Shown here: piece after piece, positions 19,086 through 30,564 of the stretch
Position numbering within the stretch: position 1 is the first letter of the stretch
How the letters are laid out: each line of letters begins with the position of its first letter
Origin: Muscardinus avellanarius
Taxonomy: Eukaryota > Chordata > Mammalia > Rodentia > Gliridae
Assembly: GCA_963383645.1 (NCBI GenBank)
Contig: OY726563.1
Span: 33,944,331-34,008,330 of the forward strand
Direction: 5' to 3'
DNA length: 64,000 bases
Notes under the pieces: model-generated
Database searches by the model: none
Told to the model about the DNA's origin: nothing
The model's input: only the letters and a program-made list of their open reading frames with translations
Translations under genes and position numbers: made by a program

Positions 19086-21545
19086 AATGTAAACAGAGTT
19101 AAAAGAAACTGATCCTCTTCCAAGAGTTCCTCCTATGACCCATTTCTCCCTAACTCTCACATATTAGGGAAAGCATCTGATTTCTTATTTTTTGTGCCTG
19201 ACTAATCTCACTTAGCATAATGTCCTCCAGTTCCATCCATTTCCCTGAAAATGATGTAATTGAGTTTTTTTTGATGGCTGAGTAAAATTCCATTGTGTAC
19301 ATATCCCATAGTTTTGTAATCCATTCATCTGTTGATGGACATCTTGGCTGGTTCCATAGTTTGGCTATGGTGAATTGTGCAGCTATGAACATAGATACAC
19401 ATGCATTAGTTTGGTAGTTTGGTTTCTTTTCTTTTGGGTAGATACCCAACAGTGGTATTGCTGGATCAAATGGAAGATTTGTTCCCATTCTTCTGAGGAT
19501 TCTCCATACTGTTTTCCAAAGTGGTTGCACTAATTTGCAATCCCACCAACAATGTCTTAGAGTTCCCACTTCTCCACATCCTCGCCAGCATCTGTTGTTG
19601 TTTGTGTTTTGAATGATGGCCATTCTAGTTGGAGTTAGGTGAAATCTCAGGGTAGTTTTGATTTGCATCTCTCTGATTGCCAGTGATGTTGAGCATTTTT
19701 TCATGCATTTATTGGCCATTTGAATTTCTTCTTTTGTGAAGTGTCTATTTAGTTCATTTGCCCATTTTGTTATTGGATGCTTTGTTTTCTTAGTGTTGAG
19801 TTTCTTGAGTTCTCTGTATATTCTAGATATTAGTCCTCTATCAGTGGTGTAGGTGGCAAAAATCTTCTCCCATTCTGTTGGCTCTCGATTGAGGTTCTTG
19901 ATAGTTTCCTTTGCTGAACAGAAGCTCTTCAGTTTCATGCAATCCCATGTATTGATTCTCCTTTTAATTTGTTGTGCCTTTGGGGTCTTGTTGAGGAAAT
20001 GTTTGTCTGTGCCTATGTGTTGTAGTGTTGGACCTATGCCCTCTTCAAGGAGCTTCAAGGTCTCTGGTTTAATTTCCAAGTCTTTGATCCATCGTGAGTT
20101 GACTTTTGTACAGGGTGAAAAAGTGGGATTAACATCCAATTTTCTGCATATGGTTAACCAGTTTTGCCAACACCATTTGTTGAAGAGGATATCTTTTTTC
20201 CAGTGTATGTTTTTGGCCCCTTTGTCAAAAATCAATTGGCTGAAAGTGTGTGGACTTGTTTCTGGGTCTTCTATTCTGCTCCATTGGTCTATATATCTGT
20301 TCTTTTGCCAGTACCATGCTGTTTTTATTACAATGGCTTTGTAGTATAGTTTAAAGTCAGGTATTGTGATTCCTCCTGCGTGGTTTTTGTTGCTGAGAAC
20401 TACCTTGGCTATTCTGGGCTTTTTGTTATTCCAGATAAATTTAAGGACTGATTTTTCTGTGTCTGTGAGGAATGATCTTGGTAGTTTAATGGGCATTGCA
20501 TTAAATCTGTAGATCACTTTTGGGAGGATGGCCATTTTAATATTAATTCTGCCAATCCATGAACATGGAAGGTCTTTCCATCTTCTAAGATCTTTTTCGA
20601 TTTCTTTTTTCAGTGTTTTATAATTTTCTTTGTAGAGGTCTTTTACTTCCTTGGTCAAGTTTATTCCTAGGTATTTTATTTTTTTGTGGGAGATCCTGAG
20701 TGGAAGTGTTTTCTGAATTTCTTTTTCAGTGGATTTATGGTTGGTGTACAGGAAAGCTTCTGATTTTTTAAGATTTATTTTGTATCCAGATACCTTGCTG
20801 AATTTGTTGATCAGTTCTATAAGCCTTTTGGTTGAGTTTGTTGGGTTTTCTAAATATAGTATCATGTCATCTGCAAATAGTGAAAGCTTAAGTTCTTCTT
20901 TTCCTATTTGTACTCCTTTGATTTCCTTTTCTTGCCTTATTGCTCTGGCTAGAGTCTCTAGTACTATATTGAAGAGAAGTGGTGATAGTGGACATCCTTG
21001 TCTCGTTCCAGTTTTTAGGGGGAATTCTTGAAGTTTTTCCCCATTTAATATGATGTTGGCAGTGGCCTTGTTGTAGATTGCCTTAATAATGTTGAGATAT
21101 GTTCCTTCTATTCCAATTCTCTGCAGTGTTTTTATCATAAATGGATGTTGAATTTTATCAAATGCTTTTTCAGCATCTATTGAGATGATCATGTGGTTTT
21201 TGTCTTTGATTCTGTTTATATGATGAATTACATGGGTTGTTTTTCGTATATTGAACCAGCCTTGCATCCCTGGGATGAACCCTACCTGGTCATGGTGGAT
21301 GATTTTCTTGATGTGGTTTTGAATGCGTGTTGCTAGTATTTTGTTTAATAGTTTTGCATCCAAGTTCATCAGAGATATAGGCCTGTAGTTTTCCTTCCTT
21401 GAACTGTCTTTATTCGATTTGGGTATTAGTGTGATGTTGGCTTCATAGAATGTATTTGGGAGAGTCCCGGTTTTTTCTATTTCCCGAAATAGTTTGAGTA
21501 GTATTGGGATTAGTTCTCCTATAAAGGTTTTATTGAATTCACTAT
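19086..21545 (-). mobile_element. L1 element, 5'-truncated, long open ORF2 (RT to C-terminus)
   Basis: The minus strand carries an uninterrupted ORF2 portion ending with a stop at 19150. It covers the reverse-transcriptase domain, including NYRPISL, the catalytic FADD motif (in [12 protein letters not shown]) and [13 protein letters not shown], the thumb-like region, and the C-terminal Cys-rich segment around [17 protein letters not shown]. Homology starts near 21545, at about the EFNKTF region just before the RT domain. The endonuclease domain, ORF1 and 5' UTR are absent, so the copy cannot be autonomous. The open frame upstream to 21600 is flanking sequence. Long open length suggests recent insertion. 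Oddly, no poly-T marks its 3' side: about 60 bases after the stop it meets a sense-oriented older L1 piece. Confidence 0.93.
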
Positions 21546-21727
21546 AAAAAAATATATATAAAGCTCCCTTTTCACCTGAACAAAGAATTATCTGGTCCAA
21601 AATGTCAGCAGTGATTAGGACTGAGAAACTGCTTTAAAGCAGCCTTGTCATAATATAAAACACAGAGACTATCCTCTAGAGAAATATCACAGATCCACTT
21701 CCCTCTAACTTTGATGAGAAGGTCCAG

Positions 21728-21942
21728 CCAGGTGTAGTGGTGCATGCCTGTAATTCCAGTACTTGGAGGGCTGAGACAGGAGGATCACAGGTTTGAGACC
21801 AACCTCAGCAACTTATCAAGGCCCTCAGCAATTTAGTGAGATCCTGTTTAAAAAAGTAGGGTTCAATGTATAGCTCAGAGATAGAATGCCCCTGCCACAG
21901 AGTCAGACTCTCTCTCTTTCCTTCTCTCTCTCTCTCTCTCTC
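21728..21942 (+). mobile_element. B1-dID SINE, 3'-eroded, followed by (TC)n
   Basis: Left half complete. The right half breaks off after gaatgcccctgcc, and a CT-rich tract follows (21906-21942). Confidence 0.85.
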
Positions 21943-22253
21943 AAACATACACACTGAGGTGGTCTTATCAGGTACTATTAGCTAACACAACAATAATAGT
22001 CCCAGGATATTGACCCAGGTCTCTCAAAGATGTATAAACCACCCTTAAATCACTAGAAGACTATCACCTAGAGACCTCAAGTTAAAGATTTTTCTAAACC
22101 CTTCAAAATCAGAAGCAAATGACAGCATGAAGTGTAGATAGTTTTCACTCACCACTCTCAAGATTTTTTGCCATCTTTACAATTTAAGGTTGTTGACTTC
22201 CTTAACTGTGTCTCTGGTCCTATTCCTTTTTTTAATGTTTTTTTTTTTTGAGC

Positions 22254-22695
22254 TGAGTGTGGTGACACATGCTTTTGTAATCCCAGTGCTTGGAAGGCTC
22301 AGACAGGAGGATGGCAGTTTGCGGCCAACCTCAGCTACTTAGTGAGGCCCTCTACAACTTAGTGAGACCCTGTTTCAAAATAAAAAATAAAAAGGGCTGG
22401 GGGTGTAGCTCTGAGGTGGAATGCCCCTGGGGTCCACCCCCCAGTACAACAACAAAAAATAATAGAGAATACCCTTGGGTTCTATCCCCAGTACCACAAA
22501 AGATTATTTTTTTTGTGGTACTGGGGGTGTAACCTAGGGGTAGTCTACCTTTGAGCTACATCCCAGCTCTGTTCTTTATTCTTTATTTTGAAACTGTTTC
22601 GAAATAAGTTGCTGAGGTTGATCTCGAATCTGTCATCCTTTTGTCCCAGCCTCCCAAGTACTAGTATTATAGGCTTGTGTCACTAAGCCCAGCAC
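22254..22695. mobile_element. Two B1-dID SINEs in convergent orientation
   Basis: Sense copy at 22254-22450, followed by a scrap of right half (22470-22498). Antisense copy at 22513-22695. Confidence 0.85.
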
Positions 22696-23510
22696 GTAGT
22701 CCTATTCTTAATGTTGTTCGTTACAGTCTTAATTGCTCATTGATATAAACTGACTACAATTTGCTCATTATTTGTCTAAAAAATACAACTAAATCAACTG
22801 TTGAGTTTGTATTCACTTTCTACCCAACTTCCTTTATACAGATTCCTTGTTATAAGCCCAACTGGTTTCTTACAGAACTGAACTTATTCTAAGTGACTTT
22901 ATTAGTGACAAGGAAATTTCTTTGAAAAGGTAGATTTTAGCTAATACCACCATATCTGAGTCTAGCCTCTTCAGATTAAGAATGAAAACTGGTTTTTTAG
23001 ATACACTTGGCTCCTAACTTATATACTACAAAGTCTGATTATAAAATAATGTTTTATTTATCTGTGTTGTAGTGTTCAAATGTTTCATCTTCATAGTCAT
23101 ATATGCTACTACTATTCAGTCATTATCACATAAATCAACTCAACAGTTCTTCTTACAATGAAAGGGACATGGAGGGTTGTCTTTAATCCAACAGTCTAAC
23201 CAGCATTCTAGTCAATGGAACTCAGACAGTAGTACAGATCTGTATTTCACAAAAAAATGTCCTTTGGGCTAAATTTCATATCCCTTGGCCAAAAGAAGGG
23301 GCTGAGAAAGTAAAGTTAGCTTAGAGTGAGAAAGTAGAAATCTATTCAGCCATTCGTTAGGCTGGAATGGTATACAAAGTCACCTGTTAACAAGATATAA
23401 TATTTCTCTGAAGTACATGCTGCAGCTATAGAGTGTCCTAGTGACTACACCTCTGGGTGACCACTGCTGTCATACTGACTGAGAAACTTTGTTCTCTAAA
23501 ACCATAGACA
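22696..23510. other. Unique intergenic sequence
   Basis: AT-rich. No repeat, coding region or RNA gene recognised. Confidence 0.55.
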
Positions 23511-23513
23511 AGA

Positions 23514-23725
23514 GCCAGGCATGGTGACACATGCTTGTTATCCCAGTACTTGGGAGGCTGAGACAGGAGAATTGCAGGTTCTCAGCCAGCCTCAGCTTCT
23601 TAGTGAGGCCCTCAGCAACCTAGTGAGACTCTATTTCAAAATAAAGAATAAAAAATAATAATAAATAGGCCTGGGGGTGTAGCTCAAAGGTAGAATGCCC
23701 CTGGGTTCAATCTCCAGGACCTCAA
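23514..23725 (+). mobile_element. B1-dID SINE (type A)
   Basis: gccaggcatggtgacacatg to ctccaggacctc, then (AAAAT)n tail. Confidence 0.92.
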
Positions 23726-24195
23726 AAATAAAATAAAATAAAATCATAGACTCTTAGTAACTTTGCTGTTTGAAATTATCATTAAGAATAAAATACCATA
23801 TTCTTGCCTAACAGACCTAAGTTACTTTGACATAGAGAAGCAGCCATGATTTCCACCCTATGTACAGAACTCCAGATTGGGGTTCTTGATTCAGTATTCC
23901 ACATACATTCTAATTTTGTAGATTCTAAGGACTCCAAGGGTCCACTTGGCAGTTTAGAGCCAATGTTTACAATGCTTTACACTCAGCCTTGCTTTAAGCC
24001 TACCAAAACACTGATGCATTTAAATTTCACAAATACTCAACCCTTCCCCTAAAATCTATAATGATTCTATTCTTTTCCTTCATTTGGTAAGATGCCTCAT
24101 GGTTCCTCTTATGTCATCTCCCTCATTGTGGTCAGTCAATGAACTGGATTTTGTTATAAAACAAGTTTGTCTCTGGTAGTCTTAGGCCAATTAGG

Positions 24196-24620
24196 CTAGT
24201 AAAGAATAAATCTCCCACTTTCATGCATTCCAAAAAAATAGACAATGAGATATAGAATAAGACAGGCGATTATAGCACAGAAAACTCTTAAGAGCATCAG
24301 CAAGGTAATTCCAGGTCCAATGGCCATAAGTCTCACGAGGTGATTCAAAAGGTACACATAGGATTTCGCCACACGTGAAGAACCCAGGGCCAAGAGCTGT
24401 ATAGCAAGCTTTTAACAAGGCAGTCCTCCTTTCCTAGGGAGCAAACAGTCACACTGTGGTCATATTTTGGTCTTAGCCAGCCTAATTATATATGTGATTC
24501 TCTGGAAACTATTCAGTATCAGTGGCTGGTTAGGCCTTAGTATTGGCACACTTAGCGAGGTCATCCAAGGAAGCTTGGAATCCATGGTGGACCGCCTCTC
24601 CTATAAACTAGTGAAGAGAT
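24196..24620 (-). other. Unidentified relic with hydrophobic open frames
   Basis: Two overlapping minus-strand frames of 65 codons each. One is strongly hydrophobic near its end (LMLLRVFCAIIACLILYLIV), like a membrane segment. No start context, splice sites or conserved family is recognised. It could be an old pseudogene or retroelement piece. 23730-24195 holds nothing assigned. Confidence 0.25.
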
Positions 24621-24973
24621 TTGTATAGAATTCATTTTTACTTCCAAATTATTTAGCTTATTATTTCTAGAGATACTTGAATAAGATAAAATGAACCCAA
24701 AGAGAAGAAAACCCCAAACTTTAAGTTAAAAAGTAAAGCTTAGAAAACAGTGATCCTTAAGAAAATATTAATTATAACATTGAGTTTTGCTTTGATACTT
24801 ATGAAGGATACCAAAATTACTAACTTTGAGTGTTATCAAAAGATTGCTAAATTAGGTACTGTTGATAGACAGGTAGTAGAATAGCATATTCACCAAACTA
24901 AAGGTCCAAATATTTTAAGAATTTCAATTCTTCAGTAATTTTATTTGTGTATATTTGCTTAAGGTTTCAGAGT

Positions 24974-24975
<2 letters not shown>

Positions 24976-25026
<51 letters not shown>
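24976..25026. repeat. (CT)n microsatellite
   Basis: About 24 CT units, unattached to a SINE. 24620-24975 and 25030-25320 hold nothing recognised. Confidence 0.98.
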
Positions 25027-25029
<3 letters not shown>

Positions 25030-25326
25030 GTTAAGCCAACCAGAAATGTATCTGTCATATTGGAACCAAGATTACATTGAATCCAAATTACTCAACTTTG
25101 AGGGCCAACAACATAGAAAAATAAACATGAATGAATCTACACCTTGAAATCTGATATTGGGTTAAGCATTTATCATCCCTTGAAACCATCATATAACAGT
25201 TTTTCACTGGAAAAAAGTTAAACTACATTGCCTTATATTTGGCAGCAAAGTAACAGTTCTGTCATGCTGAATTTCTGTATCATTCAGTTATTTCTTCTTT
25301 ATATACATTGCATTTAATTATTATTT

Positions 25327-25733
25327 TTTTTGGTGGTACTGGGGATGGAACCCAGGGGCCCTCTACCTCTGGGCTACACTCTCATACCTATTTTATATTT
25401 TATTTGGAGACAGGGTCTCTTAAGCAAGCTGAGGCTGGCTTCGAACCTGCACGATCCTCCTGTCTCAGCCTCCCAAGCGCGGGGATTACAAGTGTGCGCC
25501 ACCACGCCCAGCTTATTTATTTATTTTGGTGGTACTGGGGGTGGAACCCAGAGGCTTTCTACCTCTGGGCTATACTCCCAGACCTTTTTAAAAATATTTT
25601 ATTAGAAACAGGGTCTCACTAAGTTGCTGAGAGCCTCACTAAGTAGCTGAGGCTGGCTTCGAACCCATAGGATCCTCCTGTCTCAGCCTCCCAAGCGCAG
25701 GGAATACAAGCGTGTGCCACCACACCCGGCTTG
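25327..25733 (-). mobile_element. Two antisense B1-dID SINEs (C/D-like and D)
   Basis: 25327-25512 has a shortened left half (cttaagcaagctgaggctgg). 25526-25733 is a type D copy ending ccaccacacccggcttg. Confidence 0.9.
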
Positions 25734-25734
25734 A

Positions 25735-26598
25735 CAGTGTGATTTAATGTCAAGGCATTTTATCTTTGACCACAGAACAGTCTGAGATAGAACAAATAAA
25801 TATATTTAAGAGACTATGCAGAAACCTGTATTGATGAGCAGAGTCACTGAAACTTAGCTCATCTGTCTCTGGTATGTAGTTGTCGCAGCCCATTTATAGA
25901 TCTTCCCAGTCCTATACTGACCTCAACCAAATACCAGATTGTGTGTCACAATCATTAGGATTGTTGGTTCTGACTCAGGAATAGAAGAATGAATGAAATA
26001 TGGCTTCAGTAAAAACTAGGCCAGCTTTATTTTTTGACATTCTCAAAGCTTGAAACAATCTCCCATTGTACCCATTAGGAATTATTTGGGCCACAGTATC
26101 AGAAAATTTGACTACCAATGGACAAGGGTTCACTTTTCTCACGAATCAAGGTGTCTGGAGAGTGTGGCTGCTGGGGTGTTGTTTCAGTGTCTCAACTGTA
26201 TCAGGCTCCTCTGCTCCATAACTTCATGGTCACAAGATGGTTGCTACAGTGTAGTAGAGGGAAATAAATGGTCCCATGTATTTGTACTTTCAAAAGCAAA
26301 ACTCTCCCAGAAGCTCTCCAACAGATTTCTGCTTATTGGTCATTAGTCAGAAACAGTGAAACATGGCTACTACTGGATGCAAGGGAAGCTGGGAAATGAA
26401 ATTTTTTGTGGCTCCTTTCATGGAGACAAGACAAGGGTGAAAGCACACAGGAAGCAGACCTTATGTTAGCCAACCAACACATGGGAAACACGTGCAAATT
26501 TTTTGGTATTCAGATCTATTCAGTGGGACACAGGGCAGCAAAATTAGGAAGGAAATTAAAGTAGTTCTGTTTATGGGCAGTTCAAAACCTTCCTTCAT
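25735..26598. other. Non-SINE intergenic block with a possible old repeat
   Basis: From about 26050 to 26400 the sequence resembles an old interspersed repeat (cacaagatggttgctacagt, ctcccagaagctctcc, gcaagggaagctgggaaatg). Family not asserted. The 98-codon plus frame at 26050 has no known relatives. Confidence 0.35.
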
Positions 26599-26599
26599 G

Positions 26600-26805
26600 G
26601 CCAGGCATGGTGGCACACACTTGTAATCCCAGTATTTGGGAGGCTGAGACAGGAGGATTGCAGTTCTGAGGGCAGCCTCAGCTACTTAGTGAGGCCCTCT
26701 GCAACTCAGTGAGATCCTGTTTCAAAATAAGGAATAAAAACATAGGGCTGAGGGTGTAGCTTGGAGGTAGATGCCCCTGGGCTCAATCCCCAGTACCACC
26801 AAAAA
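26600..26805 (+). mobile_element. B1-dID SINE (type A)
   Basis: gccaggcatggtggcacaca to ccccagtaccacc. Confidence 0.93.
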
Positions 26806-26929
26806 CCAAAAAAGCCTTCTTTCATTATTTTGCCAAAATAAAAAATCAAAGCTACCATTCAAGCTTTATTGATGAATATTTCCTGTAGTATACTGTATTA
26901 TCTTACTTAATTTGATTTCTCACTTCCAT

Positions 26930-27075
26930 GCATTTGCTTGTGCTATTAGCTCAGCCATAATGGACCTCTTTCTCCATTTTGGCATATCAAACATTTCATT
27001 CATGCTTCACAACTTAGCTCAAGTATTATCTCTTCCATGAAGTATTCCCTAATCTCCCCAAATGGAAACTATCAC
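26930..27075 (+). mobile_element. L2 LINE fragment
   Basis: L2 3'-region words: cttcacaacttagctcaag, ctcttccatgaagtattccc, then taatctcccc. Confidence 0.6.
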
Positions 27076-27094
27076 TGATCTCCAAGGCACATTA

Positions 27095-27312
27095 TTGTCT
27101 CAAATAGCGATAGCTTGAGTGCTCTATATAGGATATCTCAATCCTCACAGCCACCCAATGAGATAGCACTATTGTTGTTCCCACTGTGTGGTTGCTGAAA
27201 CAAAACGTGAAATTTTTCATTTGTTTAAGAGCACACAGTAAGGGCCAGAGTGAAGATTCAACCCCAGCTCTGGTGCCAAAATCCATTCACTTAACACTAT
27301 GCCATACTTTTT
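27095..27312 (-). mobile_element. MIR SINE
   Basis: Antisense MIR order: tctcaatcctcacagccacc, ttgctgaaacaaaacgtg, agagcacacagtaagggcc, gattcaaccccagctctgg, ttaacactatgcc. Confidence 0.8.
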
Positions 27313-27567
27313 TCTCCATACTCATTGGCTGCAAGTGGGCAGTTAATGTTGGAAGAGTATCTTGCTCACCTCTAGCCTTTTCCCCTACTTTACTCTCCCA
27401 CCCCTTAGAATTCAGAGGTGCTCAAGACAGTTACAAATAGATGAGTAAAGTGAAGGTTCTATCATATGGCAGCAAACAGTACATAAGAGATTAGATATCA
27501 GATTGGGTTCAAATTCTTATTTATTTGAGCAAGCTATTTGGGATAGCCTTGGAATTTAGACTGTTGG

Positions 27568-27569
<2 letters not shown>

Positions 27570-27609
<40 letters not shown>

Positions 27610-27805
27610 CAGTGGGGATTGAACCCAAGGGGCATTCTACCTCCAAGCTACACCCCTGGCCTTATATTTTATTTTTATTTGAAAACAGGGTCTCACTAGG
27701 ATGATGAGAGTCTCACTACTTGCTGAGGCTATCCTAGAACTTGTGATCCTCCTGTCTCAGCCTCCCAAGTACTGGGATTACAAGTGTGCACCACCATGCC
27801 CAGCT
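27570..27805 (-). mobile_element. B1-dID SINE with (TG)n tail
   Basis: Antisense copy whose tail is a (TG)n tract (27571-27608). 27313-27569 is unassigned. Confidence 0.9.
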
Positions 27806-27929
27806 GGTATCTTTTTATAGTATGCAACAATATTTACTTAGATTTGTTTTATTTTTCTTCCTTCTTGATTCATATTTATATTGCCATACTATATCTTCAA
27901 ATAACTCAAAAATAGTTTACATATCTAAG

Positions 27930-28119
27930 CACTGAATAATTTTGCAATTGTCAGTATTTGGGAAAAACAGCTGAGAGGTGCCAAACAAATGAAAATGTTT
28001 TCATTTCACTCTCAAGGTTGAATGCTAGTGAGGCTGGGTATAGAATTCTAGGACCAAAATAATTTTCCCTCAGATTTTTCAAGATATTATCTCCTGAGTT
28101 GCCAGCTGGCTTTCTCAAG
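27930..28119. mobile_element. Possible L1M-type remnant
   Basis: Phrases such as gggtatagaattctagga and tttttcaagatattatctcc look like a diverged L1 segment. It forms the upstream flank of the VBP1 retrocopy. Confidence 0.35.
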
Positions 28120-28693
28120 ATGGTGGCTTCTAAGGACATTTGTGGCACAGGACTGTCTGCAGGGAATGGTGGCAGCTTCTCCTGGGGATTCCTGAGGCTG
28201 CATTTGTGATGTAGGTTCCTTCATGAGACATCCTGGGAATGAGTTTGCAGATACAATACTAAGAAGCTGGATGAACAGTACCAGTATAGGTTTACAGAAC
28301 CCAAACTTGCGTAAAAGAAAAAGAGGATAAATGGTCAGATTCCCGAAATTAAGCAGACTTTGGAAATTCTAATATTCATGGAAAAGAAAAAAGGAGTCCA
28401 CCAATTCACTGGAGTCCAGATTCTTATTGGCAGATAATTTGTACTGCAAAGCTTTGGTTCCTCCTACTGATAAATTGTGTCTACGGTTGGGGGATAATAT
28501 AAAGCTTGAATATGATATCGATGAAGCTCAGACATTGCTGGAAAGAAATTTATTGACTCCCACAAGAGTCTTGGTTCTTTTAAGGAAGACCTGAGCTTTC
28601 TTTGAGCTCAGTTTTCTATTACAGAAATCAATATGGCCAGGGGTTATAATTGGGATGTACGGAAAAAATAAAGATGATTCTACCAAGAACAAA
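28120..28693 (+). pseudogene. VBP1: VBP1 (prefoldin subunit 3) processed pseudogene
   Basis: An intronless copy of the coding region of VBP1, an alpha-type subunit of the cytosolic prefoldin chaperone that hands nascent actin and tubulin to CCT. It begins at ATG 28120 and runs to about 28693 (DDSTKN near the C-terminus). Recognisable blocks are KLDEQYQ, GQIPEIKQTLEIL, FLLADNLYCKAS, PPTDK and LEYDIDEAQ. It is dead: a 1-bp and a 4-bp deletion in the N-terminal third shift the frame, a further 1-bp loss restores it, a Gln codon has become TAA (28312-28314), an Arg codon has become TGA (28603-28605), and there is an extra G near 28637. Lack of introns marks it as a retrocopy. The parent's stop codon and 3' UTR are missing because a SINE begins right after. 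In human VBP1 is X-linked too, so this may be X-to-X retroposition. Confidence 0.93.
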
Positions 28694-28902
28694 CTTTTGT
28701 ATGTGTGTGTGGTACTGGAGATAGAACTCAGGGGCATTCTACCTCAGAGCTACACCTCTAGCCCCTCTTATTTTTTGTTTTGAAACAGGATCTTGCTAGG
28801 TTGTTGAGACTCTTAAGTTGTTGGTGCTGGCCTCAAACCTGCCATCCTCCTGTGTCAGCCTCCCAAATCCTGGGATTACAGGCATGCGCCACCACATCCA
28901 GC
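28694..28902 (-). mobile_element. B1-dID SINE at the pseudogene's 3' end
   Basis: Antisense full copy, with a short gtatgtgtgtg tail, abutting the VBP1 retrocopy. Confidence 0.9.
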
Positions 28903-28956
28903 TACAAACATAATATTGGCAAGTAACATGTGGTTCAATTTTACAAGCACGTCATT

Positions 28957-29281
28957 TTGTTTTGTTTTGTTTTGTTTTATTTTATTTTGTAGTACTGGGG
29001 ACGGAACCCAGGGCATTCTACCTCCGAGCTACACCCCCAGCCCTATTTTTTATTCTTTTATTTATTTTTTATTTTTTATTTTTTTGTGGTACTGGGGATG
29101 GAACCCAGGGTCATCATACCATCAACCCTACCCCAGCCCTATCTTTTTATTTTTTGAAACTGGGCCTCACTGAGTTGCAAAGGGCCTCACTAAGTAGCTG
29201 AGGCTGTCCACGAACCACAATCCTCCTGTCTCAGCCTCCCAAATGCTGGGATTACAAGCGTGCACCACCACTCTCTGCTCC
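28957..29281 (-). mobile_element. Two antisense B1-dID SINEs with (TTTTG)n
   Basis: (TTTTG)n at 28957-28978; right half at 28985-29065; full copy at 29084-29281 separated by a T/A-rich linker. The first may be the split end of the second's target. Confidence 0.85.
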
Positions 29282-29285
29282 AGTG

Positions 29286-29472
29286 AGCCCGGCATGGTGG
29301 CGCAAGCTTGCAATCCCAGTACTTGGGAGGCTGACACACAAGAGGATCCCCAGGTTCAAGGCCAGCCTCAGCTACTTAGTGAGGCCCTGTTTCAAAAATA
29401 AAGAATAAAAAATAGGGCTGTGGGTGTAGCTTGGAGGTAGAATGTCCCTGGGTTCAATCCTCAGTACCACAC
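29286..29472 (+). mobile_element. B1-dID SINE (type A)
   Basis: gcccggcatggtggcgcaag to ctcagtaccac. 29480-29740 is AT-rich and unassigned. Confidence 0.92.
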
Positions 29473-29742
29473 AAAACAACACCCCAATGTTTATTGTTAA
29501 AGACTTATATAACTTCAAATGTTTTATTATACATCTATTTGTGCAATTTTATAACAGCAAAATGATTAAAATTTTAAAAGATAATATTGTCTGATATAAT
29601 CCATTATTGCCAGTGTCATGATCATTCATTTCTAGATAATCAGTTTATTTATCCTCTTAATGCTATTGAGATTTTCTTTATAAAATCTAAAATTTCACCA
29701 TAAAATAAATAGGTGAGGGATTTTGTAAAAAATAACGATAAT

Positions 29743-30028
29743 TCCGCTGGGTGTGGTGGTGCACACTTGTAATCCCAGCATATGGGAGGCTGAGACAGGA
29801 GGATTGTGGTTGGATCACAGCCTCAGCTACTACTTAGTGAGGTCCTTTGCAACTCAGTGAGTCCCTGTTTCAAAATAAAGAATGAAAAATAGGGCCAGGG
29901 GTGTAGCTTGGAGGTCAAATGCCCCTGGGTTCCATCCCCAGTACCGCAAAAAAAAAAAAAATATATATATATATATATACACACACACATACATACATAC
30001 ATACATATACACACATATATATGTATAT
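29743..30028 (+). mobile_element. B1-dID SINE, type B, with poly-A, (AT)n and (AC)n
   Basis: Body 29743-29947; the tail runs through poly-A into (AT)n and mixed CA/TACA repeats up to 30028. 30029-30418 has nothing recognised. Confidence 0.9.
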
Positions 30029-30419
30029 AACAATAATTCTGTGCAGTTTGTAGACCTGAGTAGCCTGAAGACTAATGTATTCTTGAGCTGCAATAACATA
30101 CTATAATTTTTTATTTTCTCCTTTCCATTATCTATATTTTATCCATAAAGAGTTATTATCAGATGGGTATTTAAACTTGTAGATCTATCTTTCATGTCTT
30201 TTACTTTTCATTTTTTTGCACCTATGTACTATGCTCCTGGCTCAGTCCCCATTTGTAATTATGGGTGAGATTAAGCTGGTATACGTTGTTAGACATTCTG
30301 TTCTAAGTCTTATTAGTTAGGAATATATTCTGATTGCTTGATGCCTGTGCCATACACTAGTCAGTAAATATTTTAACATGATTTTTAGATGCATTCATTA
30401 TTCTTTTCAGCTCATATCT

Positions 30420-30562
30420 TCTCTCTCTCTCCCTCCCTCCCTCCCTCTCTCTCTTTCTCTGTCTCTTCATCTCTCTTCCCTTCCCTTCCCTTCCCTTCCC
30501 TTCCCTTCCCCTCCCCTCCCTTCCCCTCCCCTCCCTTCCCTTCCCTTCCCCGACCCTCTCTC
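30420..30562. repeat. Polypyrimidine tract (CT, CCCTT and CCCCT units)
   Basis: About 140 bp of nearly pure C/T on the plus strand, including a CCCTT pentamer array (30477-30550). Confidence 0.97.
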
Positions 30563-30564
30563 TT

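Noticed and set aside
19853..20344. 163-codon plus-strand frame opposite L1 ORF2
   Set aside because: Antisense shadow of the conserved ORF2. Composition follows the reversed L1 codons.
19150..21600. Functional autonomous L1
   Set aside because: No endonuclease domain, ORF1 or 5' UTR, and an abnormal 3' junction.
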